Assembly (NCBI GenBank): GCA_938083085.1
Contig: CALLKX010000012.1
Coordinates: forward strand, 1 to 64,000
Length of the DNA stretch: 64,000 nucleotides
DNA from: an uncultured bacterium
Lineage (GTDB): Bacteria > Planctomycetota > UBA1135 > GCA-002686595
Reading direction: 5' to 3'
In this document: piece by piece, positions 59,553 through 64,000 of the stretch
Layout: every line of letters starts with the position of its first letter
Numbering within the stretch: the stretch's first letter is position 1
The notes under the pieces: model-generated
Seen by the model: the letters and a program-made list of their open reading frames with translations, nothing else
Database searches by the model: none
Told to the model about the DNA's origin: nothing
Made by a program: the position numbers and the translations under genes

Positions 59553-59929
59553 GTGCGGCGTTTCAACTTGAAGGAGAGCTTGCGAATCGTGGCGCCCTCG
59601 AGAAGGGCGTCCGCGCGCGTTCGTAGGTCTTCGGAGGCGAACCCCCGAAGCTCGGAGAGCAGGGATGAATTGTCGACTTCGATGATCAGTTCGCCGCGCC
59701 GGAAGGAGACCGCCGTGGCTCGAGCAGAGAGCTCCGGGCCAACGGCAGCGTCCCATGCCGCGAGAGCCGGGCCGGCCTTCTTGCGCTGCAGCACGCGGGA
59801 GTCATCGAGGTATTCCTTGAGGGCGTCGCCGAGGGGCATGAGCAGCCCCCGTTCAGGCTCGGAGCCCGTCCGCCCCGGGCGCCCGGAGCGGCCCCGGCGC
59901 CTGGATGAGCGACGACGAGCGGCGGCCAT
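59549..59929 (-). CDS. dciA: DciA-like (DUF721) helicase-loader protein
   Basis: A 126-residue protein. A basic N-terminal tail (about 1-30, RRRSSRRRGRSGRPGR) precedes the DUF721/DciA domain: LKEYLDDSRVLQRKKAGPALAAWDAAVGPEL, split as LKEYLDDSRVLQRK and ALAAWDAAVGPEL, then RRGELIIEVDNSSLLSELRG. DciA loads the replicative helicase in bacteria lacking DnaC/DnaI, and this is an expected position, between dnaN (7 bp gap) and gyrB (4-bp ATGA overlap). RecF, which often occupies this place, is absent from the window. Confidence 0.88.
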   Translation of the reverse strand: MAAARRRSSRRRGRSGRPGRTGSEPERGLLMPLGDALKEYLDDSRVLQRKKAGPALAAWDAAVGPELSARATAVSFRRGELIIEVDNSSLLSELRGFASEDLRTRADALLEGATIRKLSFKLKRRT

Positions 59930-59936
59930 GTCGGGC

Positions 59937-61037
59937 TCAGGCGTCCAGCGTGATGGGCATGACGATGTAGATGTGGTTCTCGCCGAGGGTGAACTTGCCC
60001 GGGCTGGTCTTCTGACCGAACTCGAGGATCACCCGCTCTGGCGCACCATTCTTGAGGCCGTCGAGGACGTAGTCCGCGTTGAATGCGATCTCGGCCTCCT
60101 CCCCCTTGAATGCGACCTCCATGTGGGCGGTGGCCTCACCACGATCAGCCGAGTGACCGAACAGCTCCAGCTTCTCGCCCTTGACCCGGAAGCGGACAGC
60201 CCGAGTCTCGTCGCCTGAGACGTTGGAGACGAGCCGCAGCTTGCGGGTGAACTGCTCCGCGTCTGCCTCGATGGCGTTGCCGCACTCCGCCGGGATCACG
60301 GCCGAATACTGGGGGAAGTCTCCGTCGATCAAGCGGGCGAAGATCTCGGCGTTCTTCGAGCGCAGCCCAACCTGCCCCTCCTTGAGGGAGAGACGGATCT
60401 GGTCGAGGGGGTCCGGGATCACCCGGCAGAAGAGCTGCATGCCCTTGGTCGGAATGATGGCGCTGGTCTTTTCCGCGCCGGCCATCTCCACGGGAATCGA
60501 CGCCATGGAGAGGCGCCGACCGTCCGTGGCAACGAGCCGCAGCTGGTCGTTGTCGAGCTCCGTCAGGACGCCATGCATGGCGTAACGTCCGGGCTCACGG
60601 GCTGCGGCGAAGGCGGTTCGCCCCACAAGCCGCGAGAAGCTGCCTCCCTGGACGCTGACGGAACCTTGGTCGTCAAAGCGGGGAACGACCGGGAACTCGT
60701 CCGGATCGGCGACAACGAGCTCACAGGAGTCCTCACCGCTTGTGATGGTGCAGCGGGAATCGTCGGTGGAGATGGTGACCGTCTCGCCGGAGAGGTCCCG
60801 GACGAAGTCGAAGGCCGTCCGCGCGGGGATCACGACGGGGCCAGGTTCCGCGACGTCGACCTTGTCGAGCTTGAAGCGAACCGAGACCTCCTGGTCCGTG
60901 CCCACGAGCTCGACCAGATCGTCGGTGGCGACGAGGCAGACGTTGGAGAGGATCGGCTTTGGACTCTTGGTCGGGATGACGCCGCAGATGATGGCGAGTC
61001 CCTCACGCAGGGCGTCTCGATCGCAGGTGGCCTTCAT
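59937..61037 (-). CDS. dnaN: DNA polymerase III beta sliding clamp
   Basis: A 366-residue clamp with the usual three-domain length. It begins MKATCDRDALREGL; characteristic segments include PILSNVCLVATDD, a FDFVRDLSGETV loop, ATDGRRLSM (the conserved turn of domain 2) and the C-terminal IYIVMPITLDA that forms the protein-binding pocket for polymerase and other partners. ATG 61037 is chosen by family length; AAGGA lies about 12 nt upstream. It opens the dnaN-dciA-gyrB operon on the origin's left flank. Confidence 0.97.
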   Translation of the reverse strand: MKATCDRDALREGLAIICGVIPTKSPKPILSNVCLVATDDLVELVGTDQEVSVRFKLDKVDVAEPGPVVIPARTAFDFVRDLSGETVTISTDDSRCTITSGEDSCELVVADPDEFPVVPRFDDQGSVSVQGGSFSRLVGRTAFAAAREPGRYAMHGVLTELDNDQLRLVATDGRRLSMASIPVEMAGAEKTSAIIPTKGMQLFCRVIPDPLDQIRLSLKEGQVGLRSKNAEIFARLIDGDFPQYSAVIPAECGNAIEADAEQFTRKLRLVSNVSGDETRAVRFRVKGEKLELFGHSADRGEATAHMEVAFKGEEAEIAFNADYVLDGLKNGAPERVILEFGQKTSPGKFTLGENHIYIVMPITLDA

Positions 61038-61294
61038 GATGGATCTTGTTCCTTGTTGCGCCCCCGGAGTGAACCGGGACGAAGAAGCGAGTGGGGGGTG
61101 GAGCGCAGGTGTAGCGCTCAGCGCCGGCGTGCACGCGGACCGAGGGGGAGAGTCGCTGGACCTTCGATGGTCTGTTGGCGGGGGGAGCGGAGACCCGGGG
61201 GGTCTGGTCCGCGACCGAAGTTCGAGCGAGGGATGCGGAGCGTCCGAGGAGCGCGCCTCACAGGCGGGGGGTCGAGTTTTCCAGACCTCTCTCC

Positions 61295-61318
61295 TGTAGT
61301 TATATCTTCGTCTTAATA
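61295..61318. other. AT-rich stretch, possible DNA-unwinding element
   Basis: The 24 bp are about two thirds A/T against a background near 30%. No T-rich trinucleotide register of the DnaA-trio type is obvious, so it is only a candidate; on the minus strand it also contains TATAAC, a possible -10 box for dnaN. Confidence 0.4.
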
Positions 61319-61537
61319 GGGGCCCCTGTCTATCGTTCAGAGCGCAGCACGGGGCGACGTAAGGTGCTCGCCTGGTGGGGTTTATGCGGTTGGTCGGGAT
61401 GTGGAGAGCGCGGGCGAGGCGGTGGAGTGCCGGTGGAAAACTGAGGGCTTGTCCACGCCCGTCAACGGGGCGCCCAGGTGGGTGAACTCGAGAGGACAAG
61501 ACTCCCCGCCTTGCCCACAATTACCCACCGACTTGCT

Positions 61538-61553
61538 CCCCTGTGGGCCCACA
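61538..61553. repeat. 16-bp palindromic sequence shared with 25374-25389
   Basis: CCCCTGTGGGCCCACA, exact copy of the sequence between fhs and the pilin gene; core TGTGGGCCCACA is a perfect palindrome. It sits among DnaA-box-like nonamers in the candidate origin. Confidence 0.6.
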
Positions 61554-61679
61554 ACACTCCACCGCTTTGAGGGGGCTATGCACGCCCCCCCAAGGTGCTC
61601 TCAACGGGTTCCCCCCAAGTTTGTCCACGGGGGTTGAGAGGGGCCGGCCGGCCGGCGCGGCGAGTGCCTGAAACAGCGA

Positions 61680-61713
61680 GGCCGCCGGCAGAGCGAGGGC
61701 TCTGCCAGCGGCC
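61680..61713 (-). terminator. Terminator hairpin after dnaA
   Basis: GGCCGC-C-GGCAGAGC (61680-61694) pairs with GCTCTGCC-A-GCGGCC (61699-61713) in a 14-bp stem with one mismatch and the loop GAGG, 46 nt beyond the dnaA stop. On the minus strand it is followed by CTCGCTGTTTC. Confidence 0.65.
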
Positions 61714-61759
61714 AGTCGGTGGCACCGGTGCGGGGCGCTTCGAGCGCTGTGAAGGGGGG

Positions 61760-63451
61760 TCAGGAGCGTCCACCCGAGCCGAGGCGGTCGAGGAAGTGTT
61801 GGATGCGTCTGGAGAACTCCCGGTCGGCCGCGATCTCCTTCTCGATCTTCTCGACGGCGTAGAGGACCGTCGTGTGGTCGCGACCGCCAAAGAAGCCCCC
61901 GACCTCCTCGAGCGAGTGTCGCGTGACCTTGCGAGAGAGGTACATGGCGACCTGGCGGGGGAAGGCGATGGCCTTGGTGCGCTTCTTCGACTGCAGCTCG
62001 GAGAGCTTCACCTGGTAGTGCTCGGTGACCAGCGAGATGATGTCGTCGACGGTGGGCACGCCGGCGCGCACCTCGATCAGCCCCGCGAGGGCCTCCCGCG
62101 CGAGGTCCACGCAGATCTTCGCGTTGGTCAGGCGCGTGTATCCGAAGAGTCGGGTGACCGCGCCCTCCAGCTCCCGGACGTTCTCCTCGATGTTCTCGGA
62201 GATGAACTGCGCCACGTCGTCGGGGAGCTCCGTTCCGCGCTCGCGGGCCTTGCGCTTCACGATCGCCATGCGGGTCTCGAAGCAGGGGGGCTCGATCTCG
62301 GTGACCATGCCCCACTTGAAGCGCGACACGAGTCGGTCCTGCAGGGTCGGGATGTCCTTCGGCGGGCTATCCGACGAGAGGACGATCTGCTTGCCTGCGT
62401 TGTAGAGCGAGTTGAAGGTGTGGAAGAACTCCTCCTGGGTCCGCTCCTTGTTGGCGAGGAGCTGGATGTCGTCCACGACGAGCACGTCGATATTCCGGTA
62501 CTTGTCCCGGAAGGACATCATGTCGCCGTTCTCGAGGGCGTCGATGAAGTGGTTCACGAACGTCTCGCAGGACAGATAGAGGATGCGAGAGTCCGGGAAC
62601 CGGTCGAGGACCGAGTAGCAGAAGGCCTGCAGCAGGTGCGTCTTGCCCACGCCCACACGGCCGTGCAGGAAGAGCGGGTTGTAGGACTTACCCGGCTGCT
62701 CGGCGGCGCCCAGCGAGGCGGCGTGCCCGAAGCGGTTGCACGGGCCGACGACGAAGCTCTCGAAGGTGCACTTGGGGTTCAGGACAAAGTCGCTGGCCGC
62801 GTCCAGTTGGCTGCGACGAATCGGCTGTTGCTCGCGCCGCGCGGGTGCCCTCTGGCCCGCCTTGCGGGCCCCGGTGTTTCCGCCCGGTTCGGGGCTCTCT
62901 TCGGGGCTCTCTTCGGGCTCCGCCGGAGCCCCGGCGCGGCCCTCGGCCGGAGCGGCTGGCGGCCCGGAGCGGCCCCTGGGGCCGGACTCCACGACGAGGC
63001 TCTCGGGCTTCTCGATGAGGACCACCTGCCGGTCGGCGCCGAGGATGGAGTCCACCGCGCGCTGGAGGACGTCGATGTAGTACTTCGCGATCCACTCCTT
63101 CGCGAAGCTGTTGGGGACGGCGACCACGGCGCTCTCGTCGTCCACGCGAATGAGCTTGGAGCGCTTGAACCAGGTCTGAAATTGCTCAGGTGCGAGGACC
63201 GCAACGAGGGCGTCCCGGAGGCTGTTGGCGAGGTGCTCGACCTGCTCTCCCTCTGCCACGGTTCCCGAGGAGTCGGCGACCGGCGCCGCGGGGGCCGCGG
63301 GCAGGACCTCCTCTGCGTCGAAGAGACCACGCCCGGAGGGGTCGGTCCGCTCCACCCGGGGCGAGGCGGTTCGGGCCACCCGGGGGCTTGGCCGTTGAGG
63401 GAGCTCGGTCCGCGAAGGGGGCGAGCTGGAGTCGAGGGGGTGGTCGTCCAT
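61760..63451 (-). CDS. dnaA: Chromosomal replication initiator protein DnaA
   Basis: A 563-residue initiator. Domain I (about 75-150: LRDALVAVLAPEQFQTWFKR), a Pro/Glu-rich domain II linker (155-215), the AAA+ domain III with Walker A GRVGVGKT (264-271) and Walker B VLVVDDIQLL, and domain IV with the DnaA-box-binding signature GGRDHTTVLYA. A 70-residue Ser/Pro-rich N-terminal tail precedes domain I, making it longer than E. coli DnaA (467). ATG 63451 is used; ATG 63481 is in frame ten codons upstream and neither has a clear Shine-Dalgarno. It lies on the origin's right flank, transcribed towards it. Confidence 0.94.
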   Translation of the reverse strand: MDDHPLDSSSPPSRTELPQRPSPRVARTASPRVERTDPSGRGLFDAEEVLPAAPAAPVADSSGTVAEGEQVEHLANSLRDALVAVLAPEQFQTWFKRSKLIRVDDESAVVAVPNSFAKEWIAKYYIDVLQRAVDSILGADRQVVLIEKPESLVVESGPRGRSGPPAAPAEGRAGAPAEPEESPEESPEPGGNTGARKAGQRAPARREQQPIRRSQLDAASDFVLNPKCTFESFVVGPCNRFGHAASLGAAEQPGKSYNPLFLHGRVGVGKTHLLQAFCYSVLDRFPDSRILYLSCETFVNHFIDALENGDMMSFRDKYRNIDVLVVDDIQLLANKERTQEEFFHTFNSLYNAGKQIVLSSDSPPKDIPTLQDRLVSRFKWGMVTEIEPPCFETRMAIVKRKARERGTELPDDVAQFISENIEENVRELEGAVTRLFGYTRLTNAKICVDLAREALAGLIEVRAGVPTVDDIISLVTEHYQVKLSELQSKKRTKAIAFPRQVAMYLSRKVTRHSLEEVGGFFGGRDHTTVLYAVEKIEKEIAADREFSRRIQHFLDRLGSGGRS

Positions 63452-63711
63452 CCGTGCGGTCCGAACGATGCCTTGCGGCATGCCGCGAGCGAGCGGCGTG
63501 GGGGGGAAGGGGTCCGTCAGCCCGGCGGAGGGCAAAGCGGAAAGGCAGGGGGCGAGCGAGATCCGGGACACCAGCGCGGTGCGGGGGGGGGCGGCGCGGG
63601 GGACGAGCCGGGATCGCGGCCCCTGATTACACGCGCGATGCCGAAACCCGTCAACGGCACCGGGCGCCCCGGCCCCCCCCAAGACCTTGGGCGACGGTGG
63701 AGAACCGAGAC

Positions 63712-64000
63712 TTACGGCGCTCCCCCCAAAGTTGTCCCCAAGCGTTCCACACAGGTGTGGATATCTTCTTCCCGAGAGTCCCTGCCGAGGGAAAACCGGA
63801 GGCCGCTCCGGGCGCGCTCGGGGTCGAGCGCCAGGGCGCTGAGCACGTGAGAGGGCTCGATGGATCCGCTGGCGCAAGCGGAGCCAGCGGAGACCTCCAC
63901 ACCCGCGAGGTCGAGGCGGGCGACCAGGGTCCGCGCGTCGCCCTTGGGGACGGAGACGTTGACCGTGTTGGGCAGCCGGGTCGGGTCCTCGATCGGAGGG
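63712..64000 (-). CDS. Cysteine desulfurase, C-terminal fragment (NifS/IscS family)
   Basis: The gene runs off the right edge; 95 C-terminal residues are visible, reading from PPIEDPTRLPNTVNVSVPKG to the stop at 63712. GVEVSAGSACASGSIEPSHVL contains the catalytic Cys loop (SAGSACASG) typical of class I cysteine desulfurases, which mobilise sulfur from cysteine for Fe-S clusters and thiolation and can also act on selenocysteine. RSGLRFSLGRDSREEDI follows as in the family. It is upstream of dnaA in the same orientation, 260 bp away. Which paralogue this is cannot be told from the fragment. Confidence 0.9.
   Translation of the reverse strand, partial: PPIEDPTRLPNTVNVSVPKGDARTLVARLDLAGVEVSAGSACASGSIEPSHVLSALALDPERARSGLRFSLGRDSREEDIHTCVERLGTTLGGAP

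Larger units (their letters stand above)
61038..61759. other. Candidate replication origin (dnaA-dnaN intergenic region)
   Basis: These 722 bp hold no gene. Origin-like features: an AT-rich stretch at 61295-61318 (TGTAGTTATATCTTCGTCTTAA, rare in this GC-rich sequence) as a possible unwinding element, and DnaA-box-like nonamers TTGTCCACG (61449-61457 and 61621-61629), TTGCCCACA (61511-61519) and TTACCCACC (61521-61529). The palindrome at 61542-61553 lies between them. None is a perfect E. coli box, but TTGTCCACR forms are common in GC-rich bacteria. Downstream of dnaA a hairpin occupies 61680-61713. Location between dnaA and dnaN is the classic origin position; GC skew was not computed. Confidence 0.55.

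Noticed and set aside
63730-63765. TTGTCCCCA, TTCCACACA and TGTGGATAT as origin boxes upstream of dnaA
   Set aside because: They lie within the 3' coding part of the cysteine desulfurase and are explained by codons there; they might still bind DnaA but are not enough for an origin call.
1-64000. CRISPR arrays, insertion sequences, prophage and rRNA genes
   Set aside because: No regularly spaced repeats with spacers, no transposase or integrase frame, no phage structural gene and no rRNA sequence seen on reading both strands.

Overview
The window is GC-rich (about 70% by eye) and reads as the chromosome of a planctomycete. The evidence is a PSCyt1/DUF1549/DUF1553 cytochrome followed by a DUF1501 protein, a TIGR03067 lipoprotein, Tat-exported Gfo/Idh/MocA and GH29 proteins, FG-GAP/ASPIC (CRTAC1-like) lipoproteins, multihaem cytochromes and a secreted protein with a C-terminal domain I associate with marine planctomycetes. 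I see no insertion sequence, prophage, CRISPR array or rRNA. Species cannot be named from sequence alone.

Layout: 1-601 holds the edge of an ADP-ribosylglycohydrolase-like gene plus tRNA-Leu and tRNA-Cys. 698-8609 carries a methyltransferase-like gene, a PqqB-like metallo-hydrolase, a sugar-acid catabolic set (aldo/keto reductase, FAH-family hydrolase, enolase-superfamily dehydratase, NAD epimerase), a SlyD-type isomerase and an HTTM membrane protein. 8783-10745 holds an FG-GAP protein whose frame is interrupted by one in-frame TGA, followed by a P460-type haem lipoprotein. 11061-19002 encodes a TIGR03067 lipoprotein, an MFS symporter, a large PDZ protein and an ASPIC/TPR lipoprotein pair. 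19074-25286 has a fuconolactonase-like amidohydrolase divergent from a sugar ABC transporter, then fhs. 25556-32883 holds a pilin, an 1849-residue protein read as a fused LptC/LptA/LptD, and kdsD. 33094-42958 is planctomycete cytochrome and polysaccharide territory (PSD1, DUF1501, Gfo/Idh/MocA, GH29 fucosidase, octahaem cytochrome). 43869-50617 includes GT39, two metalloprotease-fold proteins, scpA, trxA and fmt. 50693-57088 has a secreted protein, MFS, rsmB, an SDR and an orphan MshEN-domain gene. 57105-63451 is the replication block gyrB, dciA, dnaN, candidate oriC and dnaA, all on the minus strand, with a cysteine desulfurase cut by the right edge.

How genes work together: GH29 (38952), the ABC importer (19981-23512), L-fucose-dehydrogenase-type AKR (2363), fuconolactonase-like amidohydrolase (19074), MR-subgroup dehydratase (5002) and FAH hydrolase (3358) cover most of the non-phosphorylating L-fucose pathway, scattered over three loci. 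kdsD directly precedes the Lpt fusion, linking Kdo synthesis with LPS export. The replication genes include DciA, the helicase loader, where many bacteria carry recF.

Most unusual: (1) the in-frame TGA at 9074, followed after 4 nt by a hairpin resembling a bacterial SECIS element, a candidate undescribed FG-GAP selenoprotein; (2) the covalent Lpt fusion; (3) a TANNNT box 6-9 nt before the start codon of at least ten genes that lack a Shine-Dalgarno sequence, suggesting common leaderless transcription; (4) several short-period intergenic repeats and DnaA-box-like clusters away from the origin.
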